Shown one piece after another: positions 49,166 through 60,819 of a stretch of DNA of 64,000 nucleotides. The notes below the pieces were generated by a model, which was given only the letters and a program-made list of their open reading frames with translations, was not told the origin of the DNA and searched no databases. Origin of the DNA: Sphagnum compactum. Its lineage: Eukaryota; Bryophyta; Sphagnopsida; Sphagnales. A program made the translations under genes and the position numbers. The DNA is taken from contig OZ234496.1 in the NCBI GenBank assembly GCA_965153455.1, positions 8,703,863 to 8,767,862 on the forward strand, written 5' to 3'. Positions within the stretch are counted from its first letter, which is position 1, and each line of letters opens with the position of its first letter.

Positions 49166-50829
49166 AGCATGACTCCCGGGGAACAGGCAAGAGACAGCAG
49201 GGCCAACATAAGCAACAGCAGCAGCAACTCTGAGGTGTCAGAAAGCACACATTTTCCTCAAGATATTTTGCAAGTAGATGGAGTTTCTTTCTGCTCTTTT
49301 GAGAGCTCCCATACACCAAACTTCTTTAGGCTAAAAATTTATGAAATGAAGCAAAGTGCAGTATCATGTTAAGAGCTGAGGGACACCATACCTCTAGGGT
49401 TGCAACTAAGTGGTAGTTGTTTACAGTTGTGCTACTTCTTCTTCATATTCAGCTAAACCCATCTGGGCTCCTGCAACTTGCAAGTATAGCTTGGCGGCAA
49501 TGACTAAGTACACCTTAGAGCACCAGCAGATTTGCCAGAAATCAAAAAAAAAACTGGAGGAATTTGGGGGCCGGAGTGGATGGGGAAAGGAGGCAGATTT
49601 CATTTCTTACCTAAGAACATCATCCCTCCATCTGGACCTGCAACCAACCACTACAACCTGGGAAGGCCAAGAATGTCAGATTATGTTCAGAGCTTGTACT
49701 TTCGGATTCATGTGAACACCCATTGGCTGGAAACATTAGCTGATTCTGTCCAGAGGCCGCAGAGATGAAGCACATTGTTATGGTCTAGTAATTGACTGGC
49801 ACCCATCTCCTAATTGGGTGCTAGGGAGACTTTGACACCCAGTTGAAATTGGGCAATTGTCTTCAATATTTCAACATGAAAAGTAGTAATTTAGTACTCT
49901 GGTTTTGTTGTACTCAAACAATGAGATTCTAGCTGCAACTCATCTATCTAATGGAGAGGTGAGAACTTCCATCGCTCGACATTACTGTAGGCATTGGAAG
50001 CATTGGGTATGTTGGTGGTGACTGTTGCCCTGTCGTAAATTATTTTTACAACCTGGACACAGATCAAGGTGGCCACATGGAATTGCAACCCAAAATGCTT
50101 GCCTTTCTGAGCAAAGTTCACAATGTACTCCATCTCCAGGGTTCCTTTGCATTGGGCTGCATGCTAGCCTTGATGGCCAATCAATCCACTCAGAGAAGTG
50201 TACGTTGATGTAGAGCTAATTTGAGAAGAAATCTGTGGAGATCACAGACAGATATTGACCAAGCAGTTCAATCCCTTGATAACTGCACATGAGAGATTGC
50301 AACATACTAGAGAGCAAAAACAGAGTGTGTTCTGTGGGGATCAGTCTCTCCTGGCCCAGCTCTCAGACTCTGTTGCAATCTGGTTAGCATTCTCTACCAG
50401 ATTAAGAAATGTCTGTTTCTGGGTTTTGGGTCTCACCTCCCAATTTTGTGGATTGACAGCAGCTCTCTCAAAATGTGCCCATTCTTCAGACAGGAAGTTT
50501 GGAGAGCTTTTCCCAGAGTAGCGTGAGATGTGCAAATAATTCAATATGAATCCAGTGGGAGTTCAGTAACCCTAATTTATAATGTAATGTTACAATAGTA
50601 GTTCGTGCTCAATTCATTGGTGCACAACATTGATGACCTTCACAATGCTCTACTGCCACACAAGAGTCCTGAGAAAGCATAGAAAGGTTGTGAGTATTTT
50701 TTGGAGGTTTTCTTTCTAAAAAAACAGCTTCTTTTTGCTGCAGTGTTGAATGTTGTGAACAAGAATCTATCATTAAGAGAAACCTTTCCCTATAAATGTT
50801 TGTGTGTCTGTTTTTCCATGATTGCTACA
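49166..50829. other. Region with scattered coding-like segments
   Basis: Several short open stretches have balanced amino-acid composition unlike the surrounding spacers. One is at about 50030-50210, reading VVNYFYNLDTDQGGHMELQP and then AFLSKVHNVLHLQG. Another is at 50255-50400, reading FNPLITAHERLQHTREQKQS. I recognise no family. They could be exons of the candidate gene ending at 51381, or chance. Confidence 0.3.
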
Positions 50830-50830
50830 G

Positions 50831-51381
50831 AGGATCCAGGAATGCAGTGGCTTTTGCAGAGAAAAAAGGGCTTTGATCCTTTCAAACTACTTTTCATGCA
50901 AAGAAAGGTGACACCAGCTGAAGACCGAATGTGCAAGTGATTGATACACAAATCAGTAGTGATTATCTGTGTGACACCCATGGATTTATTTCTGTAAGCT
51001 GTCCATTTGTAGTGTTTGCAAGCAGCTGTGTGCAGTCATCACAGAAAGTGCTAGTTGACTTCAAAACTTGCATCCTCCACCCTTGAGGACATGTGCACAA
51101 CAATTCAATAGCAGCATCTTCTTCTCAAACAATAGTCAAGTTGCCAAAGATGTTCAGTACTCTTGTATTTGTTCAAGTCATTTGTCTTCCATCAGGCTAT
51201 GAATCCCTTGGAAGTGCGAGCAGAAATCAAAGACCTGCTGCACCCCTTTCGTGCACAAGACATGCATCCAAACTGTGCCAACCTAATAGAGATTCCAGAA
51301 CTACAAATAGAGAAGAACTACAATTGGAATATGTATGAGGTTGCCCTGAAGGATTCCTACCCCAAAAGTAGCAGGCAGTAG
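50831..51381 (+). CDS. Candidate 3' exons of an unidentified gene
   Basis: Two stretches have matching splice signals. The first follows gctacag and runs 50831-50907, reading EDPGMQWLLQRKKGFDPFKL and ending at a gtgaca donor. The second follows ttccatcag and runs 51196-51381, reading AMNPLEVRAEIKDLLHPFRA, then IEIPELQIEKNYNWNMYEVA and a stop. The junction is phase 0 on both sides. Composition is charged and varied, as in real protein, but I cannot name a family, and the 5' part is unclear. Function unknown. Confidence 0.35.
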
Positions 51382-52811
51382 ATCAGAATTTACTGAAAAA
51401 AATCTACCACAAACAGCAGCAGTCTCTAACCACATTCCTGCAGATTCACAGTACTGTTCAACAAGAAACAAATAAAATTCATTGCTTTGGTCTCTGAAAC
51501 ATAAATAATTCAATAACAATGGTTACAAAAGAAAGGGAAAGCCACAGCAATACGGAAATTGCAAGCACATGACTACTCCATATGTAGGTGTCCATAAGTC
51601 TTTACCGTAACATGCATGTGTGTATGGCAATCTTACTGGACACAAATAAAGGTCTCAAAATTCTATTGCAACATACCAACTGCATAATTGCTAAGGTGGA
51701 GCACAGAGAAGGTATCTCCTTTTTTCAAATGGAAAACATTGCACATGAATTTTGCTAAACTTGTCAAATGCACCAGCAAGGACTTTCACATGTCCCACTA
51801 TTCACCTTCAGCTTTGAGTACAGGATTGATAAGGGGTTTCCATTGTGATAGCCATACAATTGCCCACCTGCATTTTCCACAGCAGTGCAAGTTAGAAACT
51901 CAGTATGCCATCATGTAAATCCTACCCACAACACATGCATCTCAAATTTTGTTCCAAATGATTTCACAGATATTGTAGAAAAGTTAGAATCACACATCAA
52001 TCACCACCAAATTCAACCAATGGCTGTTACCACATTCTTAGTTATGAGTCAGAATCAGACATAATACAGATTACCACATAGCAACTATAACAGCCATGAC
52101 ATATGTTGTAGAAACAATACGTGAGTACACTACCCCTGGGACATTTAGGTACAAACTCTGACCTGATTTTTAACCAGGAGATTGTACATACATCAAACCT
52201 GTTAACACACAAAGACTCTCAAAATCTGCTACAGTCATGGGAAGGTAAGATGGCTTTACGTACATGAGCCAGCAAGAGATCACACCCGTATTCACCAGCA
52301 CCATGTGAAGCCTGTCAACACACACACCCAACAGATGTTCCAAGACAATAAGAGAAGCAAAGAATACCAGTTGTCTGTCTGTGTGAACAATTTGAGCTGT
52401 TCTTCCGGGAGTTGTGGCAGCTTATTCGAAATAGTTTGCTTGAAACAGTGGATAGAAAACAAAAACCCACATTTCAAGTCCAGTGTAAAGGTATACTGAA
52501 CATGATGCTTGCAGAAAATGACCCTGATAAAAAGACAAACCCCAAATAACAGAGAGTACTTTGCAATTCAGAACCTTTAAGTTCCCAAATTCTCTGCAAT
52601 TTGGGAGTTCTATTGAAGAAAGTGGATCTCTTCAGTTCAATTTCATTGCAAAATCCAGATGCAATCACTCTACAACTTTCAAAATTGTCACAAACCCTCT
52701 ATGTGGGATACCTTAGCCTCAAACATAGCCTACAAAAAACAAACTCCACATCCAACATGACAAAAGGATCAAGATAAAACGTAAGCAAGACTAGAGCTTT
52801 GAGAAAGCAGT
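51382..52811. other. Spacer
   Basis: Non-coding as far as I can see, with short open frames only and no motif recognised. It may include the 3' UTR of the candidate gene ending at 51381. Confidence 0.45.
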
Positions 52812-53530
52812 CCTTCACAGACGTGAGTTCTTCTTGAGCAGTTCCATTGCGAAAATCTACAATGGAGACAGGTTGAAATTCAGATGCCTAAAAAACCGTA
52901 AAAAGACTGAATGCACATCAAAACTCTGTAACATAACCACCACAACCCAGATGCATCAAAATCAGTCCCTTCACATACATGGGGTCTTCTTGAGCAGTTC
53001 CATCAAGAAAATCTGAAAACCGTAAAAAGACTGAATGCACACCAAAACTCTGTAAAATGACCACCACAACCCAGATGCATCAAAATCAGTCCCTTCACAG
53101 ACATGGGGTCTTCTCAAGCAGTTCCATCAAGAAATTCAAAAAACCAGCAAAAGACTGAATGCACATCAAAACTCTGTAACATAACCACCACAACCCAGAT
53201 GCATCAAATTTAGCCCTTCACAGAAATGGGCTCTTCTTGAGCAGTTCCATCATGAAATTCTACACAGGAGAAAAAGCAGGGGGTTGAAATTCAGATGCCT
53301 TAAAACCCTAAAAAGACTGAATGCAAATCAAAACATAACCACCACAACTCAGATGCATCAAAATCATTACTTCACAGACATGGGTTCTTCTTGAGCAGTT
53401 CCATCAAGAAATTCTACACTGGAGAAAAAGGAGGGGGTTGAAGTTCAGATGCCTGAAAAACCCTCAAATGACTGGATGCACATCAAAACTCTGTATAGCA
53501 TAACAACCTCAACCCAGATCATGCATCAAA
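52812..53530. repeat. Five-unit minisatellite with alternating unit lengths
   Basis: The phrase ttcttgagcagttccat (or a variant) recurs at about 52831, 52988, 53111, 53233 and 53388. Units share aaaagactgaatgcacatca, aaactctgtaacataaccac and acccagatgcatcaaa. Unit lengths are about 157, 122, 123 and 155. The longer ones carry an extra tctacactggagaaaaa and gttgaaattcagatgcct segment. No coding frame runs through it. Confidence 0.9.
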
Positions 53531-55329
53531 AGCTAGGGTTCATATAGAAAGATGTCCCTGAATCCCGAACTCAGAGAAGAGAAAAAACAGAGAAAAATAA
53601 ATGGATTGCGAAATTTTAGCCGCTCGAGAAAGAAGTACATGGGTGAAAATTTTGATAGATAAAAGGATTGCAGCAACAACAAAACAAAACACACAAAAAC
53701 ACAATCGTAGAAGCAACAAGGATGCAAAAGGCCAAGCTTGAGATTTGAGCAGCTTATTACTTACATGTTAGTGGATTTGCCCCTGTTGTAACAGAAATTG
53801 ATGAGCAATGATCCCACCAAAGCTGTCAGCAAGTAGTAAAGAGAAATGACACAAAACCCCATCTTTCTTCGTCTCCTCAGCCTGACTGATGATCTTTGGT
53901 ACTTAATCGTTTCTCCAAATCCCAAACCGTTTGAGCTCCTCGATTTTCCACATCTGTTTTCGTCTTCTTCAGTCGGCGAGTTTGAGGTTCAAATCCCACC
54001 CACCAAGCAGAGGGCTTTCTTCCTTGTTTTTCTGTCAACTTTGTGATGTAGCCACACTGGCGATCATCCGCAAGAGGAATTAGCCAGATTTTTGCTACAG
54101 ATCAGACAAGAAAGAAGAAAACTTTAAGAGTCCTGTTATATTTTGGCACTGGAACCAGGGCTTTCTGTTTTTCAATTTTGTGAGGTAGGTTTTTCATGTA
54201 CAAATGGACTATAATCTACTTAGTGTTGATGTAATTGCTTGCATTGTGCAAAACAAAATTTGGTGGTTGAATAAATTATGAGAGCTTATGGTTTAAAACT
54301 CGCAACTTGAGATTTATGGATTATCTAACAATTGGTGTTGGGGAGTATTGGAGTCGAGATATGGTGTACAAGATATTGCAATGCAGATTAATAAAAGGAT
54401 TCGACTTTAGAATCGCTAGTACACATTGTCTACAACTAAGTTCCAACAGAAACTTGTTGGACTTTGAAGTTTGGAGGTGGTGCACCATGGAGCTTGCACT
54501 TTGATGTCGAACTTGTAAGTATTGGTGCACTTAGATTTTAGACAATCTTTGACTTTCCAATGTGCCATTCTACATGTAAGCTCTATTTTTTTGCATTTAA
54601 GGTTTCTAGTGCCACTATCTAGTTCTTGTATTCTTGAGTCTACAATAAGATTGTCTTTCTCTTATTCTCTAGTGTATGTCGATCAATACAATATTCCTCT
54701 ATTGCATGTATTTGTTGTGGCATGTAAATGAATGGTTTTGAGTAACAATATTGGAAAGGTTGAAACTTGATATATTAGTGTTTGAGATTGGCGGTATGTT
54801 TAAAGAGAATTATGGATTTCATGTGGGCTCCATTATTGGTATGATAGTTTGTGTTACATTTCTCTAAAGACAGGTTTCTAGGGTTTTTACTTCTTGGATT
54901 TTGGGAAGATTGTGTATGCAAGTATGTGTTCTTATCCTCATTAACAATTGGCATGTCCGGATTTGTTTGTAAAAGGAATGTCAATTTGTAAAAGGAATGA
55001 TAGTCAAGAGTTTAAGGGTTTGGGATCTTTTGTAATGAGCAATGTCTATTGCATATTTGGGTAATTTTAGGAAGTTTTCCTTGCACCCTATGTCTTCATA
55101 ACGTGATCTTCTTCCAAGTTTCTTTTCCTTGAAATTATGTGTCAATATAATTTAACAGTGAACATTCATCATCTAGATGTAGGATCAGAAACTTTCAAGG
55201 GGATCTATGTAGTTTTGTTTAGGGATTTTAAAGACGAATTCATTAACAATGAAAGTTATGATTCATAGATTTCTAGTTGGGTGTCAAGAATTGCTCAACA
55301 TTATAACAAAGTGAGAACTTAATCTTGGA
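53531..55329. other. Spacer
   Basis: Mixed, then AT-rich. A ttcaaatcccacccacc stretch near 53988 resembles a tRNA T-arm but has no tRNA fold upstream. No gene recognised. Confidence 0.45.
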
Positions 55330-55452
55330 CTTTGGCATTGGAGTTGCAACCGGGTGGCTAGGGGTCAAGGGATGATTTTGTGATAGTGCGCCTTTGGCAT
55401 TGGAGTTGCAACCAAGTGGCTAGGGGTCAAGGGATGAATTTGTGATACTACA
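55330..55452. repeat. Two-copy tandem duplication, period 62
   Basis: ctttggcattggagttgcaa begins at 55330 and 55392. Both copies continue through gtggctaggggtcaaggg and end in a tttgtgata-like tail. Confidence 0.9.
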
Positions 55453-55699
55453 CCTTGCCCAATTAGAAGCTTCCTACATACAAACTCCAACTTCCTTGAC
55501 CTTGACCTTTGTTTTTTGCAACTTTGTATGACTTAGGGTTTTTATACCCTTATCTCTTTTTTCTACAACTTTATATGATTTAAGGTTTCTATTTTCTAGC
55601 CACCAATGTCGTCTCTCAAGATTCATCAATTTATCTCTGTGATTTCTTCATTGTGGCATTATATTCTTCTAATCTCATTAATTCATTCTACAATGTGAA

Positions 55700-55860
55700 A
55701 TCATATTTTGTTTGTACTTAATCATCATTAAGTTTTTTGCAACTTGAAACCACATATTTTTTGTACTTAATCATCATTAGGTTTTTTTGCAACCTTTAGC
55801 CACATTTTATTTTCTTCAATCCTAACCCTCATTGAGTTATCTACAACCTAAAGCCATTAG
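55700..55860. repeat. Degenerate tandem repeat, period about 60
   Basis: Units contain accacatattttttgtactt, aatcatcattaggttttttg and caacct or variants, repeated about three times with growing divergence. Confidence 0.65.
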
Positions 55861-55969
55861 TGATTAGAGCCACCATGGCCTTTCCTATGCAAATCCCAAA
55901 AAACTTCGTTTTCAAGCCAATCTACCTATTTCTTCACCCTTATAAATGATGTTGATCCATCTTCTTCTT

Positions 55970-56240
55970 CGTCACCACATGTTACTATGTTGCTTAATGA
56001 AAGCCCACCCATTAATCTATGTGAAGATCTAACACAAAAAGATCTTAAGAAGAAGAAATTGTATGAAAGAATAAAAAAAATTCAAGATGTTTGAATTGTC
56101 AAGTTATCGTGGGTTAAATTTATAATTGATGACAAGGGTTTAATTCATCAAGTTAAATGAAAGATTTGCACCTTTAACTTTGAAAGTATTTGCAACTATA
56201 GGATCAAAATTCAAACTTGTAATTTATGACTTGTTTTAGG
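55970..56240 (+). mobile_element. BED-type zinc-finger transposase N-terminus, relic
   Basis: The plus frame reads ERIKKIQDV, stop, KLSWVKFIIDDKGLIHQVK, stop, KICTFNFES. This resembles the N-terminal BED-like finger of plant hAT-like transposases, where the second stop replaces a Cys codon. It lies head-to-head with the minus-strand hAT relic at 56417-57160. Confidence 0.4.
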
Positions 56241-56416
56241 CAACTAATGTGAAAATAATTGCAAAATTAACATTGTTTATGATTAAAATATAATCACAAA
56301 CACTAGTCACAAATTTTGATTTTTCTTTTAATGTAGGTCGATGTGATGAACCATGTAATGAACATCATTCACAAATGGAACGTGTTTCTACATGAATTAG
56401 GTGGTAACACCATTTT

Positions 56417-57160
56417 TCACACCACAAAAACCCATAACTCCATTTGCACCAAAACAAACATGAGTTTATCAATACTATCCACTTTTTTCAACCCCCCATA
56501 TTCAACAAGATTTTGGACTATCAAGGAGGTCAAATTGTCAACAACTGTTCCATCAACTATCCTATATAAGTTCAACAAATTGGGGAATCTTCTCCAATCT
56601 TCGATCACATAGACATGAGTAGACAACCATCTTTGATTATTGATGGTGGTGACTTTGTCATAATATTTTGAAATATATTTTAATTTTTGCACAACTTTTG
56701 TGGCATTATGAACAACTTCCTACATTACCTTTGCCATGCTCCACCTTGTGGAGTTGAACCAATACTTGTGAGGATAATTTTCAATATTAAGAAATTGGAA
56801 AAGAAATTTGAAAGCTACAAAATCAATCATGGGTCTACCTTGTTGTAAAAGATGCCACATTGTAACAAATTGAAATATTTATATTTTTCCACCTTTCCCC
56901 CATTCTGAAATTAAACTAATATTATGTCACACCTTGTGGAGGCAAACAATTTCTCATTCTTCACATGTGTGTTAGTAGGACATAAGTAAAATTAACCAAC
57001 AACAAAACTAGGTTTTGCAATAATACACTTCTTCAACCCATAATGTTTCACCAAGGAAACCAACTTTGGCATTAGGAGTTTTTCCCTCCCCTCAACAATA
57101 AAACACACATTACATTTCACCATTTTCATCTTCATGTTTTTCCCACAAATGAGTTCTACC
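56417..57160 (-). mobile_element. hAT-like transposase relic, second copy
   Basis: On the minus strand, from about 57150 downwards, the reading is MVKCNVCFIVEGREKLLMPK, KHYGLKKCIIAKPSFVVG, a stop, then CPTNTHVKNEKLF: a BED-like finger. Further on come LIQQGRPMIDFVAFKFLFQF, then HKYWFNSTRWSMAKVM. The last open stretch (56692-56417) has KVTTINNQRWLSTHVYVIED and YRIVDGTVVDNLTSLIVQNL. Gene order and wording match the relic at 25690-26860. That copy preserves a later part of the protein, so together they represent one family. Stops make it inactive. Confidence 0.6.
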
Positions 57161-59089
57161 TAACAATATTCACAACCTAATGATCATGAACAACCCAATT
57201 TAATTCCCATTCAGGTTTCCTTCTTTATTTTTTCACTTCACTACATTTATCTTCAAGTTTTGGAGGATTTGAAGCAATAACAAGTTTAGATGTCATCTCT
57301 AAAGTAACTTTCTACTTCCCCTTCGTAAATACCAAACAAAATGGCATTGGTAAACTCTCGACAATTGTAACTATTTTGAATGCATTCCCATTCAACATAA
57401 GTGGAAATGTATTATTTGCATTACTAAGGTTTGAACAATTAAAAAATGTGATAGTAGGAAAAAAAAAAAAAAAAAAAAAAACTTGAAACTTGTCAAAGGT
57501 TTTTAAAATTGCCATAATTGGATGTAAACAAATGGAAAATCTACAACTAAAATGAATCAAACTCAATGGGTTTTTTGGCCAAATGTTAGCTTGTAGAAAC
57601 TTTCTTTCACAAATGTTAAGGTCAATCAAAGCTTCTTTTGAATATGTTGGGTAGAAGGTAAAGATGAAGTGCAATAATACATGAACTTCACAAACCAAAA
57701 CTTGAACTTGAAGAAACAAACATAATCAAACTTCTATCACAAATGCTAATACACAAGGGGGGGTGAAAAAAAAAAAAAAACATGATTGGGTTGAATTGTC
57801 ACAAATGTTAGAATGTAAAAAGGTGCAAAAAGAAACACAAACAATAAAAAATAGAAAATAACATGATTTTTTTATGAAGATCAAACACAAAAAATTGCAC
57901 ATACTTTGAATTAAAATGCAAGTTCCAATCATTTGCCCTTTGTGCATATCACCACTCCTAAGTTATGATATTTAAGAACAACCCCCCTTTCAACCACAAA
58001 ATACACTAAAAACAAATGCAACCCACAATCAAACTTACTTTCAAGATTGGAACTAAAGGGGCACAAAAGATCATCTACACGCTACAACTTGATTTTACTC
58101 CTCCTATTTCCTCTAATAATTTTGTTCCCTACTTAGATTTTTCCCATGCTACATTAACTCATTAATACAACTACAATCTCATCCTACAACAAATATTAAC
58201 ATACAAAATCTTGTGTGGGTTTTTGTGGTGATCTCCAAATTGTAGTTTCAATGTTGGCGATGATGGCTTCCCATTGCAATAGACGGAGAAGCAAAGGAAT
58301 TCATGGGGTCATCAAGTTCATAGAATTCAAATGTTCATAACAATTGGTGGTGATGACACATGCCTAACCCCATAACCATCCCCTCCCATTATTTTTTTGT
58401 AATTTCATCCAAATCTTATGACAAAAATTCCTTGAGGCTTTTCGCTAAGGATTTTTTTCATTGGTGTGTGAAAATTAGCAAAAAAAAATCATTCATTGTG
58501 AATAGTGGGTACAACAACCAAACCTAATGGATTTTGAAATGATTTTTTTATATAGAAAACTATAACTAATAAAACCCACAAATTTGAAAACATAACCTTA
58601 ATATTAAAGCACCTCCAACCAACGACTTTGAAAATGACGTGTACCCTAAAACTAGTAGCACTCATGTAAGGCCCGTCATTTTAAAAATAAATCTGAAGCA
58701 AAACTCACCCACCCCAATTGTCATGGCCCACCATCAATCAAAATACTTGTATATTTCATCTATCAAAGCATTTTTGAACAATATGGTGTTTTTTGAACAA
58801 TGTTCAAACCCATTTTACAACCAGTGTATTTGATTTCATTTGTCTTGCTCATCTTGCAACATGTTTCATTTAATTTTGTTTGGTTTGTTCATGTAACAAT
58901 ATGTTTCATCCGATCTCATTTGTTTTGTTTGTGTCACAATGTGTTTGTCTTGCTCATTTCACAACTTCTTTCGATTGCAACAAGATGGGTGATATGGCGA
59001 CAACTTTTCAAGATTAGACATGCATTTGAAGATGAAGCTTTGGTTGATCTTATGTTTGTTGCATTGTTGTTATGGTTACCAAATCTTGT
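57161..59089. other. AT-rich spacer with A-runs
   Basis: Poly-A runs lie near 57459-57481 and 57767-57780. At about 58830-58980 there is a degenerate tandem pattern of tttgtcttgctcattt and acaatatgtttcat variants. No gene recognised. Confidence 0.45.
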
Positions 59090-59935
59090 TCAAAAGATGG
59101 ATGCATGTGGTGTTGTAGGTTTGAGCTCCATTCAAAAATGCACAAGTGCATTCACATGCTTATGTAAGATCACACTACCAATGCTTGTGGTGAATATTGC
59201 AAAATAGAAAAAATCATTTCATTTGAGTGTCATTTTGTGAGAGCAATCAAGGAAGTTTTTGAACCCAAACTCCTCAAGTAACTTAGATGAATAAATTTGG
59301 AGAAATAGATGAAAGTGAATGCAAAAACAGGTTGGCCATGCATGTTTGCTTCATTGGATTGTAAACATTTTGATTGGCAAAATTATCCTATTGCTTGATA
59401 AGGTTCATTCACAAACAAAGATGTGAACAAAGATTTTGGAAGCAATATCTAATCAAAGGTTATGGATATATATGGCATTTCAAATTGCTAGGAAGCAACA
59501 CCAAAATAAATGTTTTAAATAGGAGCCCTTTGATCCAAAATTTGTTGGAAGGTGCAAGTGTTAACATCAATTTCAAAATGAATGATAATGTGCATCCTCA
59601 TTATTATTTACTTGTCAATGGCATTTGTCCTTGATGGCCGTGTTTTGTATTTACCATCCATGAACCAAAAGGAAAAAAGTGCCAACATTTGTCCAAACTA
59701 CAAGAAACAAGCCACAAAGATGTCAAGCACTACCTTAATGTAACAAGCCACAAAGATGTTAAGCACTACCTTAATGTTTTGTAGGTGAAGTGGCAAATTG
59801 TGGCCAATTCTTGTCAATTGTGGGATTATAGTGTGATTGCAAATGTATTGATGATGACATGCATCATATTACACAACATGATAATAAAAGATGAGTAAGA
59901 TGAGATCTTGGAGGTAATCATTAAAGAGTCCAATC
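59090..59935 (+). mobile_element. PIF/Harbinger transposase relic
   Basis: PIF/Harbinger nucleases move DNA transposons with 3-base target duplications through a DDE catalytic triad. Visible pieces in order are KMDACGVVGLSSIQKCTSAF, then FVRAIKEVFEPK, then GWPCMFASLDCKHFDWQNYP (first catalytic Asp in L-D-C), then NRSPLIQNLLEGASVNINF and HYYLLVNGICP. The second Asp of the usual L-A-D-G-I-Y-P block is Asn here. Then come IHEPKGKKCQHLSKLQE and MTCIILHNMIIKDE. Stops and frame changes occur throughout, and a 40-base duplication (acaagccacaaagatgt at 59706 and 59745) interrupts the C-terminal part. It is inactive. Element ends were not found. Confidence 0.75.
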
Positions 59936-60428
59936 TCATTCAAATGAGGCACATTGAAAATTAAGAACCAACATGGATACTACAATTTGAAAAGTGATTT
60001 GGTGGATCACTATTGGGCATTGTAAGCACTCAACCATTTCCAATCTCTTTTTATTTCACACAAATTTTGCATTTTTTTGTATCTACAAAATTTTCTAGTT
60101 TTTTGGCTATGCATCTAGCTTGTCAAATCTATGAGATTTTGATCTATAATTGCCAAATTGCTTGTCACAAGGGGGGTGAAGCTTTTTGTTGCTTCATTTG
60201 TTTGAGGTGTTGATTTGTGCATTACTATGTTTGAGTTTGAGGTGAGGTCGAAGCAGTTATCATTCGTTCCTCTTGCCTTCAATGAAGGCAATATTTGTCA
60301 ATTGATAGTCCTCTGCAACAAAACTTACTTTCGATTGCAACTGCAAAAGGACACTGGCTACTGTGGCTGTGTCAACAATGTTGGATGACACCATTTTGTG
60401 CGCAGTCGTATCAGAAATGTAAGGTGGT
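59936..60428. other. Spacer
   Basis: AT-rich sequence between the Harbinger relic and the MITE. No coding content or repeat recognised. Confidence 0.45.
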
Positions 60429-60819
60429 GAGAGCGTCTCCAGGCGGTGCTCAGCATGTGATCCTGCACCGTAAAATTAGATGCAGAAAAGCCAAAATATG
60501 CGGTTTGGCTCCAAGAAATTGGTTTTGGCTCAGCATAATTGCACACGTTGCAGTGGCTTGTAAAAGATGCAGCATATGTGTCCACCTGCAGAAAGAGTCT
60601 AATAAATGTGATCAGACTTCTGCTCAGTGTTTCTGATCGGCCCGTTCGTAATGATTGGTCCAGGTGGTTTGCTATTAGTAGTCCCTCACCTATTTGCTGT
60701 CCCAGTCTCACTTTTACAGGTGGGGTTGCAAAAAAGTAAATAACTAAACTTGGACGTGGGAAGTATTTTGGCAGCGTCACATACTGAGCACCGCTGGATA
60801 TGCTCTTGGAGATGCTCTG
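60429..60819 (-). mobile_element. MITE with AGAGCATCTC ends, copy 2 (reverse orientation)
   Basis: Its reverse complement follows copy 1 (48369-48744) along its whole length: agagcatctcc, caagtttagttatttac, gcaaccccacctgtaaaa, cagcaaataggtgagggact, gcaggtggacacatatgctg and gtgcaattatgctgagcc. The outer end near 60797-60819 is doubled (tggatatgctct then tggagatgctct). A further ggagatgctctta at about 60978 suggests another copy's end nearby. Confidence 0.85.

Noticed and set aside
53975-54005. T-arm-like sequence ggttcaaatcccacc suggesting a tRNA gene
   Set aside because: No acceptor, D-arm or anticodon stem can be formed from the preceding 70 bases.
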